Positions 1 through 8,140 of a stretch of 64,000 bases of DNA are shown in pieces. A program made the translations under genes and the position numbers. The notes under the pieces were generated by a model. That model made no database searches. It was not told the DNA's origin and was given only the letters and a program-made list of their open reading frames with translations. Location of the stretch: positions 1 to 64,000 of the forward strand of contig UQBO01000004.1 of assembly GCA_900539225.1 (NCBI GenBank). The letters are read 5' to 3'. The DNA is from an uncultured Eubacteriales bacterium. GTDB lineage: Bacteria > Bacillota > Clostridia > Tissierellales > Peptoniphilaceae. Each line of letters starts with the position of its first letter. The stretch's first letter is position 1.

Positions 1-21
1 ATCACCGCTAAAGCTAAACTG

Positions 22-46
22 AACCCCCAGTCTAACTGGGGGTTTT
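22..46 (+). terminator. Intrinsic terminator of an upstream gene outside the window
   Basis: A perfect 9-bp stem (aacccccag / ctgggggtt, loop tctaa) runs straight into a short T tract. It would end a rightward transcript whose gene lies before position 1. Confidence 0.8.
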
Positions 47-53
47 CTAATAC

Positions 54-81
54 AAAAAGGATGGGCACTGGTCCCATCCTT
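54..81 (-). terminator. Intrinsic terminator of the superoxide reductase gene
   Basis: The arms aaggatggg (57-65) and cccatcctt (73-81) pair perfectly. Read leftward, the hairpin is followed by a T run (the A run at 54-58). It lies 12 bases after the stop of the leftward gene at 93-446, facing the terminator at 22-46. Confidence 0.8.
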
Positions 82-92
82 ATAAGCTTAAA

Positions 93-446
93 TTATATTT
101 CTTCTGAGTTTTCCCATAAACCATGGATATTGCAGTAGCTTAATGCAAGTAGAGTACCTTTTGCATTAGCTTTTAGCTTAACGCTCATAGATGGTTCAGT
201 GAATAAATCTGATTCGCCATGAGCTGATGCTACATAGCTAGCTATTTCAACAGGAATTTCTTTTCCTTCAGGTATGAAGAATAACTTCATCCATGCTATG
301 TGGTGTTCAAGAGTGTTTGGATGAGCAATTTCATCTCCAACACTTACGCAAACCTTTAAATCGTCTGCTTCTTTTGATACGTGTATAACTGGAACGTGCT
401 TTTCGCTCTTCCAATCTGCGCTTTTAACTAATTCTGATAATTTCAT
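93..446 (-). CDS. Superoxide reductase (neelaredoxin / class II desulfoferrodoxin type)
   Basis: Predicted cytoplasmic non-haem iron enzyme that reduces superoxide to hydrogen peroxide without making oxygen, using electrons normally supplied by rubredoxin. The active-site pattern is complete. Counted from ATG 446, there is the E-K-H segment (Glu15, Lys16, His17), H-P-N-x4-H (His42, His48), and near the C-terminus C-N-I-H-G (Cys105, His108). The N-terminal desulforedoxin Cys4 domain is absent, so this is the short, one-iron class. A TTG nine bases upstream (455) abuts the GGGGG of the ribosome-binding site and is too close to it. ATG 446 has AAGGGGG nine bases away. It is a single-gene unit with its own terminator. 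A rubredoxin gene, the likely electron donor, is at 55315. Confidence 0.93.
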   Translation of the reverse strand: MKLSELVKSADWKSEKHVPVIHVSKEADDLKVCVSVGDEIAHPNTLEHHIAWMKLFFIPEGKEIPVEIASYVASAHGESDLFTEPSMSVKLKANAKGTLLALSYCNIHGLWENSEEI

Positions 447-473
447 TTTTATCAACCCCCTTGTATTTAATTT

Positions 474-497
474 ATACCCAAAGATAATTTTTAATAC
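474..497 (-). promoter_or_regulatory. Candidate promoter of superoxide reductase with GGGTAT -10
   Basis: Read leftward: GTATTA (492-497), a 12-base spacer, then GGGTAT (474-479) followed by AAATTAAAT. GGGTAT matches the -10 consensus of Bacillus sigma-B. The overlapping TATAAA could equally be a sigma-A -10. The flanking AAATTATCT...TTTGGGTATAAAT is nearly repeated before rubredoxin (55280-55285). Confidence 0.45.
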
Positions 498-530
498 ACA
501 TTTATACGAAAATATTTATTAATATATTCA

Positions 531-559
531 TTGTTTAATAAGCTAATATATGTTATAAT
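531..559 (+). promoter_or_regulatory. Sigma-A-type promoter of the rlmL-like operon
   Basis: TTGTTT (531-536) and TATAAT (554-559) are separated by 17 bases, 19 bases before the start codon at 578. It is divergent from the superoxide reductase promoter. Confidence 0.7.
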
Positions 560-577
560 TGTTATGGAAGTGATAGT

Positions 578-1702
578 ATGTATGAATTAATTGCAACAAG
601 TTCATTTGGCTTAGAAGCAATAGTTAAAAGAGAATTAAATGATTTAGGTTTAGAAGTTACAAAAACTGATAACGGCCACATTTATTTCAATGGCGATGCC
701 ATAGACATAGCAAGGGCAAATATTAATCTTAGATGTGCTGACAGGGTACTAATAAACTTAAAGAGCTTCAAGGCAGAGAGCTTTGAAGAGCTTTTTGATG
801 GCATATATGAGCTTCCATGGAATGATATTTTAGATGAAGATTCTAATTTTATAGTTGAGGGTCGTTCACACAAGTCAAAGCTATTCTCAATATCTGACTG
901 TCAAAGGATTATTGAGAAGGCTATAATAAAGAAACTACAAATGAAGCACGATATAAGTAGATTCACTAAGTCATCTCATAGACACAGACTTGAGATATCT
1001 CTATTAAATGACATTGCAAGCATCACGCTTGATACTTCAGGAGACAGCCTTCACAAAAGAGGATATAGGGACAAACAAGGCGCTGCGCCTTTAAAGGAAA
1101 CTATGGCAGCGGCACTTGTAAAGCTTTCGTTTTATAATAAGGATAGACCTTTCTTTGATCCTTTCTGTGGTTCAGGTACTATACCTATAGAAGCTTTATT
1201 AATAGCTAGAAACATTGCTCCTGGCCTAGATAGAGATTTTGACAGCATGAACTTTAAGTTTATAGATGCTGACTTATTTAAAAAAGCAAGGATGGAAGCG
1301 ATGGAGAAGATTGATTATAAGTCAAAGGTCTACATCGACGCGAGTGATATATCTCACAAATCCATTGCCATAGCGAAACATAATCTTGAAAATCTTGGTC
1401 TAAGTGATGACATAAGGTTTTTTGTAAAAGATTTTAGAGATGTAGATATCAAGAATAACTACGGAGTAATGATTACAAATCCGCCATATGGTAAGCGTCT
1501 CGAGGAAGATAATCTAAGGAGTTTATACAGTGATTTTGGTAAAAAGATAAAAAATTTAGATACATGGTCGATATATGTTTTGACTTCATATGAAGATATA
1601 GAAAGGGACTTTTCTAGAAAGGCTGACAAGAACAGAAAGCTTTACAATGGAAGTTTAAAGACGTATTACTATCAATTTTATGGCAAGAAGCCTGAGAAAT
1701 AG
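578..1702 (+). CDS. THUMP-domain class I SAM-dependent RNA methyltransferase (RlmL/YpsC family)
   Basis: Putative N2-guanosine methyltransferase acting on 23S rRNA, of the RlmL-N/YpsC type (COG0116). The N-terminal third is a ferredoxin-like plus THUMP RNA-binding region. The C-terminal half is a Rossmann methyltransferase with the SAM-binding motif DPFCGSGT at residues 194-201 and the amino-methylating motif NPPYG at 301-305. The length of 374 aa is usual for the stand-alone family. The start has GGAAGTG upstream. It is the first gene of a two-gene unit with the PP2C phosphatase, whose ribosome-binding site overlaps this gene's stop codon. The exact target base cannot be read from sequence. 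Confidence 0.9.
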   Translation: MYELIATSSFGLEAIVKRELNDLGLEVTKTDNGHIYFNGDAIDIARANINLRCADRVLINLKSFKAESFEELFDGIYELPWNDILDEDSNFIVEGRSHKSKLFSISDCQRIIEKAIIKKLQMKHDISRFTKSSHRHRLEISLLNDIASITLDTSGDSLHKRGYRDKQGAAPLKETMAAALVKLSFYNKDRPFFDPFCGSGTIPIEALLIARNIAPGLDRDFDSMNFKFIDADLFKKARMEAMEKIDYKSKVYIDASDISHKSIAIAKHNLENLGLSDDIRFFVKDFRDVDIKNNYGVMITNPPYGKRLEEDNLRSLYSDFGKKIKNLDTWSIYVLTSYEDIERDFSRKADKNRKLYNGSLKTYYYQFYGKKPEK

Positions 1703-1718
1703 GGGAGGATATTTAAGT

Positions 1719-2822
1719 ATGGAAAGAAAAGATGAAATATTAGATAAAATACTCTCCGTTGAAGTTTTGGATGCCATGGCAGATTGGGTTAAGGTAGTTA
1801 ATATAAAAGGCAAAATACTTTATGCCAACCAAGCTCTAAAAGATGCGATAGGCTACGACCCAACTGGTACTAACACTGATGATTTAGATGATTTTTTAAA
1901 GCTTGATACGAGTGAAACCACTAGCGCTATTGAAAAGAATGAGATTATTCAAAAGGAATTAAACATTGGTGACAACTACTATCAAGTGAAGTGCTCACCA
2001 ATATATGATGAGAAGATGAATCCCATCGCCATAGTTGAAGTGTTTAGAGATGTTACAAGAGAGAGGGTTCTAGAACTTCAACTTATTCAAAGCAATGAAA
2101 ATGTTTTTCATGATATGGAAATTACTAAAAGAATTCAAAAAAGTATACTTCCTGTAAAAACGAAATATAAAAACATTGCTATAGACTACCTATATGAAGC
2201 GACTGAAACGCTATCTGGCGATATGTTTGATATATTTGAGATAGAGAAGGATACTTATGTAATCTACATCGCTGACGTTGCAGGTCATGGTATAGCAGCT
2301 TCTATGCTAACTATGTTTATTAGGCAAACTGTTAGAAATTTAAATAAGAATAATTACAAGCCTGAAATTGCTCTTAAGCATATAAGTGATAAGTTTTTGG
2401 AACTTAATTTACAAAGTGATAGATATATAACTATTTTCTACGGGGTTTATTACGCAGATAAAGAAGAATTTGTTTACGCAAATGCTGGTCACAACTCGAT
2501 GCCAATAATATTTAATGATAATAAGATATCTGTTTTAGAGGCAAAGGGTAGACCTATAATGAGTATAGACTTAGGAAATGAATATGAAGTAAAGAAAACT
2601 GCACTCAGGGCAGGCGATAAATTGTTTTTATATACAGATGGTATAGTCGAGAGCAAAAACGCACACGGCGAAGAATTTGGTATGGATAGGCTTATAACAA
2701 CAATACTAAGTAAGCCAAATAAACTACTCAAAGCCATAGACATAGCAGTACTTCAATACTCCTTTGGCGATCAAAGAGATGACTTCGCGATGCTATTAGT
2801 GGATATAGACGAAATGGAATAG
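1719..2822 (+). CDS. PAS domain-containing PP2C-type serine phosphatase (RsbU/SpoIIE family)
   Basis: Residues about 8-130 form a PAS sensor domain (ligand unknown). It is followed by a linker helix and a SpoIIE-type PP2C phosphatase. Metal-binding signatures are present: G167-D168, D186-V-A-G-H-G, and D354-D355 near the C-terminus. Known relatives dephosphorylate STAS anti-anti-sigma factors and so switch on an alternative sigma factor. The upstream in-frame ATG at 1680 would overlap rlmL by 23 bases and has no ribosome-binding site. ATG 1719 is preceded by GGGGAGG (1702-1708). An RsbW-like kinase that could belong to the same pathway is at 54808. No STAS protein or sigma factor is in this window. 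Confidence 0.88.
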   Translation: MERKDEILDKILSVEVLDAMADWVKVVNIKGKILYANQALKDAIGYDPTGTNTDDLDDFLKLDTSETTSAIEKNEIIQKELNIGDNYYQVKCSPIYDEKMNPIAIVEVFRDVTRERVLELQLIQSNENVFHDMEITKRIQKSILPVKTKYKNIAIDYLYEATETLSGDMFDIFEIEKDTYVIYIADVAGHGIAASMLTMFIRQTVRNLNKNNYKPEIALKHISDKFLELNLQSDRYITIFYGVYYADKEEFVYANAGHNSMPIIFNDNKISVLEAKGRPIMSIDLGNEYEVKKTALRAGDKLFLYTDGIVESKNAHGEEFGMDRLITTILSKPNKLLKAIDIAVLQYSFGDQRDDFAMLLVDIDEME

Positions 2823-2829
2823 ATAAAGC

Positions 2830-2859
2830 AAAAGCTCTTCTTAAGCAAGAAGAGCTTTT
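2830..2859. terminator. Bidirectional terminator between convergent genes
   Basis: A perfect 13-bp stem (aaaagctcttctt / aagaagagctttt) with a 4-base loop has A and T runs at its ends, so it can work in both directions. The stop codon of the leftward hydrolase (2841-2843) lies inside the hairpin. Confidence 0.85.
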
Positions 2860-3740
2860 AATATGTCTTGAAATACTTTTTCTTTTTCAATATCATGAAG
2901 TAATTCATGTTTTAAATTGTCATACTCTATAAGTTTCAAATCTTCTATACCAACGCTTCTTAATAGGCCATAGATTTGTTTTATACCTAGCTCGAAGTTT
3001 GATAGAGGATCTTTTTTACCTGAAAATAAATATATAGGTAAGTCTTTTGGTATATATTTTAAATTTTCTCTTCTAGTTGCTTTATCGACGCCATGTATAA
3101 GCATTTGGAAGAAGCCGTTACTGTATTCAAAGATACACAATTTATCTTGCAAGAACTTGGCTCTTTCCTTTGAATCTGATGTTAACATATCTTCTTGAAT
3201 GTTTTTACTCATGAAGTCGAAGGATTTTTGATTAAGCGATTCATTCTTTGCGTCGTAGCCTTCCTTTGAAATAACTACTTTTAAGAATACCTTAAATAAT
3301 TGATTTAAGAAGATAGGGCACTTAACGCTAGATAGTAAAAACATTTTATCAATGTTTTCGCCATATTTATAAGCATATGTTCTAGCAAGTATAGAGCCCA
3401 TGGAGTGGCCTAGTAATACGACTTTTTTACCTGGATTTTCTTTTCTAATAATTGAATTTAACATATCGATGTCATCAACCATCTTCATCCAAGCGTTATT
3501 TTTAGGAACTATGCCTAAGTGATCTTTATCTTCGGCAGTCATGCCATGTCCTCTAAGGTCAAGTGCGTATGATGATATACCATTAGCTTGCAAAAATCTA
3601 GCAAACTCATCGTATCTCATAGCGTGATCGTGCATGCCGTGAACTATTTCCACACAAAGTTTGGGGTCTTCAGCTTTCCATTCTAAATATTGTATTTTGG
3701 TTTTGTCCTTTGCCGTGAATTCTAAATAATTTTTTTCCAT
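2841..3740 (-). CDS. Alpha/beta hydrolase, monoacylglycerol lipase / lysophospholipase-like
   Basis: Serine hydrolase of the Hydrolase_4 (lysophospholipase, PldB/monoglyceride lipase) type. The nucleophile elbow is G111-H-S113-M-G. Likely triad partners are Asp244 in GKKDPLS and His278 in NLKHEL. The oxyanion motif HGMHDHA is at residues 34-40. There is no signal peptide, so it is probably cytosolic and acts on lysolipids or acylglycerols. The true substrate is unknown. Length is 299 aa. AAAGGTGAGG precedes ATG 3740. It is a single-gene transcript between two oppositely oriented genes. Confidence 0.85.
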   Translation of the reverse strand: MEKNYLEFTAKDKTKIQYLEWKAEDPKLCVEIVHGMHDHAMRYDEFARFLQANGISSYALDLRGHGMTAEDKDHLGIVPKNNAWMKMVDDIDMLNSIIRKENPGKKVVLLGHSMGSILARTYAYKYGENIDKMFLLSSVKCPIFLNQLFKVFLKVVISKEGYDAKNESLNQKSFDFMSKNIQEDMLTSDSKERAKFLQDKLCIFEYSNGFFQMLIHGVDKATRRENLKYIPKDLPIYLFSGKKDPLSNFELGIKQIYGLLRSVGIEDLKLIEYDNLKHELLHDIEKEKVFQDILKALLA

Positions 3741-3778
3741 TTACCTCACCTTTAAAAATATTACTTCCCCTTTTGGAT

Positions 3779-3807
3779 ATTATACTATATTTCTAAGTAA
3801 TAATCAA
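3779..3807 (-). promoter_or_regulatory. Sigma-A-type promoter of the alpha/beta hydrolase gene
   Basis: Read leftward: TTGATT (3802-3807), 17 bases, TATAAT (3779-3784), about 40 bases before the start codon. Confidence 0.7.
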
Positions 3808-3874
3808 TATTTTAACTATTATAAGTCAATTTATGATATAATACAAGTACTGAAATCACATTGGAGGAATTTTT

Positions 3875-4630
3875 ATGAAATACACTTTAGAAGTTTGCAC
3901 TGATTCATTCGAATCAACTCTTATTGCTCAAAGAGCAGGGGCAGATAGAGTTGAATTAATTGCATCGACGGTACTTGGTGGAATAACGCCGTCATATGGC
4001 TTGTGTAAGAAGGTACTCAATGAGCTTGACATACCCTTCGTTGCTATGATAAGACCTAGACAAGCAGGTTTTTCTTATTCTAAATATGATTTAGATGTTA
4101 TGAAAGAAGATATCATTGCTCTCAAAGAGCTTGGTGTAAAAGGATTTGTCTTTGGCTCTTTAAATGATGATGGAAGCATAAATATGAAGGCTAATGAATA
4201 CTTACTTAAGTACTGCGAAGACATGGATAATGTTTTTCACAGAGCCTTTGATATAGATCCAGACCTTGAAGGCAACTGTAAAAAGCTTATTGACCTTGGC
4301 TTTAAACGTGTATTAACTAAAGGTGGAGACAACAAGATTACAGATACATATAAGATAATTAACTCGCTTTATAAAAAGTATCATGACAAACTTGAATTTA
4401 TCACTGGAGGAGTGAGAGAGAATAACGTAGACTTTATTAAAGAAAATTTACTCGTTAATCAGCTCCATATATCATCTAACAAAGTATGTATTGATAAATC
4501 GACTCTTGCAAACGATAAATTATATTTTGGCACAAACCCTAATGAAGATACAAACCCTAATGAAGATGAGGGAACATATTATTTAGCTGACGAAGACTAT
4601 CTTAAGAGGATAATAAAATCTTTTAGATAA
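3875..4630 (+). CDS. cutC: CutC family protein (copper homeostasis protein)
   Basis: TIM-barrel protein of the CutC family. The N-terminus (LEVCTDSFES, AGADRVEL, GGITPSYG) and the VFHRAFD, VLTKGGD and ITGGVR segments are typical. A role in copper tolerance was proposed for this family, but the biochemical function is not settled. Length is 251 aa, near the family norm. The start has GGAGGAATTTTT before ATG. A TGaTATAAT extended -10 box is at 3837-3842. Near the C-terminus an in-frame 18-base tandem duplication repeats the residues TNPNED. It is not clearly linked to either neighbour. Confidence 0.9.
   Translation: MKYTLEVCTDSFESTLIAQRAGADRVELIASTVLGGITPSYGLCKKVLNELDIPFVAMIRPRQAGFSYSKYDLDVMKEDIIALKELGVKGFVFGSLNDDGSINMKANEYLLKYCEDMDNVFHRAFDIDPDLEGNCKKLIDLGFKRVLTKGGDNKITDTYKIINSLYKKYHDKLEFITGGVRENNVDFIKENLLVNQLHISSNKVCIDKSTLANDKLYFGTNPNEDTNPNEDEGTYYLADEDYLKRIIKSFR
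4532..4567 (+). repeat. 18-bp perfect tandem duplication inside cutC
   Basis: The unit acaaaccctaatgaagat occurs twice, back to back (4532-4549 and 4550-4567). It duplicates six residues in a loop near the CutC C-terminus without changing frame. Confidence 0.95.
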
Positions 4631-4708
4631 TTATGACAAAAATTTAACAATTCTTATTTGCAAGTAAAAAAATATAAATTGCAAAAATGTTAAAAAAGCA
4701 TTAATATT

Positions 4709-4749
4709 TATGACATATATGACATATTTTGAAAATTAACATTAATTTT
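4709..4749. repeat. Direct repeat and AT-rich palindrome upstream of the glutamate fermentation operon
   Basis: The 219-base gap before glmS holds two adjacent copies of tatgacata (4709-4717, 4718-4726). Six bases on is a perfect palindrome, aaaattaa-ca-ttaatttt (4732-4749). Both lie upstream of the candidate promoter and could be regulator binding sites. No known operator was recognised, and no cobalamin-riboswitch core was seen. Confidence 0.4.
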
Positions 4750-4791
4750 ATTCATTGCTTGTTTTTACTCATGAAAAATCTTTATTTGCTC

Positions 4792-4820
4792 TTTAAAATT
4801 ATCCAGACATGTGGTAAAAT
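4792..4820 (+). promoter_or_regulatory. Candidate promoter of the glutamate mutase operon
   Basis: TTTAAA (4792-4797), 17 bases, then TGGTAAAAT with -10 TAAAAT (4815-4820), about 30 bases before the start codon. The -35 is weak and the -10 fair. Confidence 0.45.
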
Positions 4821-4849
4821 GAGTATATAATTCAAATAGGAGGAGTACT

Positions 4850-5272
4850 ATGAAAGAAAAAAATGGTAAGACAATCGTCCTAGGGGTAATCGGATCAGAT
4901 TGTCACGCAGTTGGATTAACTATATTGGACCATGCTTTTACAAATGCTGGCTTCAACGTAGTTAACATTGGTGTTTTATCACCTCAAGAAGACTTCATCA
5001 ACGCAGCTGTTGAAACTAACGCTGACCTTATCTGTGTATCATCACTATATGGTCAAGGAGAAATTGACTGCAAAGGTATGAGAGAAGCATGCGATGAAGC
5101 AGGTCTTAAAGACATTCCACTATATGTTGGAGGCAACATCGTTGTTGGTAAACAAAAGTGGGAAGAAGTTGAACCTAGATTTAAAGCTATGGGCTTTAAC
5201 AGGGTTTATCCACCAGGAACAAGTCCTGACGTAACAATTGCAGACATGAAAAAAGACTTGGGAATTGATTAG
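4850..5272 (+). CDS. glmS: Glutamate mutase sigma subunit (methylaspartate mutase S, cobalamin-binding)
   Basis: Small B12-binding subunit of glutamate mutase, which with the epsilon subunit turns L-glutamate into (2S,3S)-3-methylaspartate using adenosylcobalamin. The signature D17-x-H19-x-x-G22 is present. His19 should be the lower axial cobalt ligand. It is followed by the SLYGQGE and VGGNIVVGK segments of the cobalamin-binding Rossmann fold. The length of 140 aa matches the family. GGAGGAG precedes ATG. It is the first gene of the fermentation operon and abuts the reactivase gene. It should not be confused with glucosamine-6-phosphate synthase, which shares the symbol. Confidence 0.97.
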   Translation: MKEKNGKTIVLGVIGSDCHAVGLTILDHAFTNAGFNVVNIGVLSPQEDFINAAVETNADLICVSSLYGQGEIDCKGMREACDEAGLKDIPLYVGGNIVVGKQKWEEVEPRFKAMGFNRVYPPGTSPDVTIADMKKDLGID

Positions 5273-6652
5273 ATGAAAGCATATCTTTTTATTGATTTTG
5301 GAAGCACATTTACAAAATTAACTCTAATAGATATCGAAAAAGAAGAAATTATTGCTACAGCAAAGAGCTACACAACTGTAGAAACAGATGTAGCGAATGG
5401 ATATCACAAAGCTTATAAGGATCTTATGTCAAAAGTCAACGGTGATATAGACATAGTTAAGAAGCTAGCTTGTTCTTCTGCAGCAGGTGGCTTGAAGATA
5501 GCTGCCATAGGTCTAGTACCTGATCTAACTGCAGAAGCGGCTAAGAGAGCAGCCTTAGGAGCAGGAGCTAGAGTTATTAAGACATATTCATATAAGATGA
5601 ACAATCATGAGATAGAAGAGCTTAGAGATTCGAATGCTGATATGATTCTTCTAGCAGGTGGAACTGACGGAGGCAACACTGAAGTAATTTTGCATAATGC
5701 TCAATTGATTGCTGACTTTGGTATTACAAAGCCAGTTGTAGTTGCGGGTAACAAGAGCAGCTACGACGATATTGAAAAAGTATTTAAAGATAAGATTGAG
5801 TACAGACTTACAGAAAATGTTATGCCAAAACTAAATGAAATCAATGTTAATCCTGCAAGAGAAACAATTAGAGACATTTTTATGGAAAGAATCACAAAAG
5901 CTAAAGGCATGACTCATATAGAAGATGATATCTCAGGCATACTAATGCCTACACCACAAGCTGTTTTAAAGGCAGCCGAAGCACTTAGCTTAGGAACTCC
6001 TGATGAAGATGGCGTTGGTGACTTAGTTGTGGTTGATATAGGCGGAGCAACAACAGATATTCACTCAATAGCTGATGGTGCGCCATCTAAACCTGGAGTA
6101 ATATACAGGGGTTTGGAAGAACCTATTTCAAAGAGAACTGTTGAAGGCGACTTAGGTATGAGATACTCAGCTGAAAGTATATATGAAGCAGCTGGATTGA
6201 GAATGATTAAGAAGTACTTAGATATCAGTGATTATGATGTAGAAGAAGAATTCAAAAGAAGATACGATCACACTGATTTAGTTTTCACCGATGAAAAAGA
6301 AATAAAATTCGATGAAATGATGGCAAAGATTTGTGTAGATATATCAATGAAAAGACATTGCGGCTATGTAGAAGCTGTTTATTCGCCTCTAGGAACAATG
6401 TATCAACAGATAGGTAAGGACTTAACTGAACTTAATCTTATGATAGGTACTGGGGGTATACTGGTTAATTCAGAACACCCACAAGAAATACTTAAAGCTG
6501 GGCTTTATGATAATGAAGATTTAAACTCATTAAAACCAAGATATCCTGAATTTTCAGTAGATAAAAATTATATTCTATCTGCTATGGGTTTACTAACAAT
6601 GGTCGATAAGAACATGGCAGTTAGAATGATGAAGAAATATATAGTTATATAG
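5273..6652 (+). CDS. glmL: Glutamate mutase reactivating factor (MutL/GlmL family ATPase)
   Basis: ASKHA-fold ATPase (actin/Hsp70-like) of the MutL/GlmL family, presumed to release damaged cobalamin from glutamate mutase. It is not the DNA-repair MutL, which is at 44330. The phosphate-1 loop is IDFGSTFTK at residues 7-15. The adenosine-side motif LLAGGTDGGN and the second phosphate loop VVDIGGATTDIHS are visible. Length is 459 aa. It starts on the base after the glmS stop, and its position between the S and E subunit genes is the usual arrangement. Confidence 0.95.
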   Translation: MKAYLFIDFGSTFTKLTLIDIEKEEIIATAKSYTTVETDVANGYHKAYKDLMSKVNGDIDIVKKLACSSAAGGLKIAAIGLVPDLTAEAAKRAALGAGARVIKTYSYKMNNHEIEELRDSNADMILLAGGTDGGNTEVILHNAQLIADFGITKPVVVAGNKSSYDDIEKVFKDKIEYRLTENVMPKLNEINVNPARETIRDIFMERITKAKGMTHIEDDISGILMPTPQAVLKAAEALSLGTPDEDGVGDLVVVDIGGATTDIHSIADGAPSKPGVIYRGLEEPISKRTVEGDLGMRYSAESIYEAAGLRMIKKYLDISDYDVEEEFKRRYDHTDLVFTDEKEIKFDEMMAKICVDISMKRHCGYVEAVYSPLGTMYQQIGKDLTELNLMIGTGGILVNSEHPQEILKAGLYDNEDLNSLKPRYPEFSVDKNYILSAMGLLTMVDKNMAVRMMKKYIVI

Positions 6653-6661
6653 GGGGAAGCT

Positions 6662-8119
6662 ATGAAAGTAGAAAATAAAAGATGGACTGATGAAGAATTT
6701 TTCGCTGAGCGTGAGAAAGTTCTTAAACAATGGCCCACAGGAGATGAAGTTGATTCGCAAGAAGCAATTGACTTTTTAAAGAAAATACCTGCAGAAAAGA
6801 ACTTTGCCGAAGTTATGGCAAAAGCAAAAAGAGAAGGTAAGACATTAGCGCAACCAAGAGCTGGTGTTGCACTTATTGATAAACACATAGAACTACTAAC
6901 ATTCTTGACAGATCAAGGTGGAGCAGATTTGCTTCCATCAACAATTGACTCATATACAAGACAAAATAGATATGACGAATGTGAAGTTGGTATCAAAGAA
7001 TCATTAAAAGCAGGTAGATCATTATTAAATGGATTCCCAGCAGTTAACCACGGCGTTAAAGGCTGTAGGATGGTTTACGATGCTGTTTCTAAACCACTTC
7101 AAGCAAGACACGGCACACCAGATTCAAGACTACTAGCTGAAATTATACATGCAGGTGGATTTACTTCAAATGAAGGTGGCGCTATAAGCTATAACGTTCC
7201 ATATGCAAAATCAGTACCAATAGACAGATGCTTACATGATTGGCAATACTGTGACAGATTGGTTGGCTTCTATGAAGAAAATGGCGTTCATATAAACAGA
7301 GAACCATTTGGGCCACTAACTGGTACACTTTGCCCACCATCAACATCAAACGCTGTTGCTATAGTAGAAGCACTTTTAGCTGCTGAACAAGGTGTAAAGA
7401 ACATTACAGTTGGTTATGGCCAATGCGGTAACTTAATTCAAGACGTTGCAGCTATTAGATCACTTGAAGAACAAGTAAATGAATATTTAAAGAAATATGG
7501 CTACAACGATGTTTTAATAACTACTGTATTCCACCAATGGATGGGTGGTTTCCCTCAAGACGAAGCTAAGGCATTTGGCGTTATCTCTTGGGGTGCAGCA
7601 ACTGGTTCATTAGCAGGAGCTACAAAAGTTATAGTTAAGACACCTCATGAAGCTATAGGTATTCCTACTAAGGAAGCAAATGCTGAAGGTATCAGAGCTA
7701 CTAAGATGGTTCTAAATATGACAGAAGGACAATTACTTCCAGAAGGTAAAGAATTAAGAGCTGAAATTGAATTAATTAAGGCAGAAACAAGATGTATTGT
7801 AGATAAATTATTTGAATTAGGTAAGGGCGATTTAGCAGTAGGTACTGTTGAAGGCTTCGCTCAAGGTGTTATGGACGTACCATTTGCTCCTTCTAAGTAC
7901 AATGCAGGTAAGATGATGCCAGCAAGAGACAACAATGGCGCTGTTAGATATTTATTTACAGGTAACTTACCATTCACAAAAGATATACTAGACATTAACA
8001 AAGCAAAACTTGAAGAAAGAGCAAAATTCGAAGGACGTCCAGTAAGCTTTGACATGACAACTGACGATATCTTTGCTGTTGGCTTCGGTAGATTAATCGG
8101 TAGACCAAAAAATAATTAA
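6662..8119 (+). CDS. glmE: Glutamate mutase epsilon subunit (methylaspartate mutase E)
   Basis: Catalytic TIM-barrel subunit of adenosylcobalamin-dependent glutamate mutase, which binds glutamate and carries out the radical carbon-skeleton rearrangement. The length of 485 aa and conserved blocks such as GFPAVNHGVKGCR, TSNEGGAISYN and FHQWMGGFPQD are those of the family. The ribosome-binding site GGGGGAAG overlaps the end of glmL nine bases upstream. With glmS and glmL it forms a complete mutase module. Confidence 0.97.
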   Translation: MKVENKRWTDEEFFAEREKVLKQWPTGDEVDSQEAIDFLKKIPAEKNFAEVMAKAKREGKTLAQPRAGVALIDKHIELLTFLTDQGGADLLPSTIDSYTRQNRYDECEVGIKESLKAGRSLLNGFPAVNHGVKGCRMVYDAVSKPLQARHGTPDSRLLAEIIHAGGFTSNEGGAISYNVPYAKSVPIDRCLHDWQYCDRLVGFYEENGVHINREPFGPLTGTLCPPSTSNAVAIVEALLAAEQGVKNITVGYGQCGNLIQDVAAIRSLEEQVNEYLKKYGYNDVLITTVFHQWMGGFPQDEAKAFGVISWGAATGSLAGATKVIVKTPHEAIGIPTKEANAEGIRATKMVLNMTEGQLLPEGKELRAEIELIKAETRCIVDKLFELGKGDLAVGTVEGFAQGVMDVPFAPSKYNAGKMMPARDNNGAVRYLFTGNLPFTKDILDINKAKLEERAKFEGRPVSFDMTTDDIFAVGFGRLIGRPKNN

Positions 8120-8140
8120 TATATAAAAGGAGACTTGATT

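Noticed and set aside
4631..4849. Cobalamin riboswitch upstream of the B12-dependent glutamate mutase
   Set aside because: No B12-box-like core or large GC-paired structure is present. The gap is almost entirely AT-rich with only short repeats.
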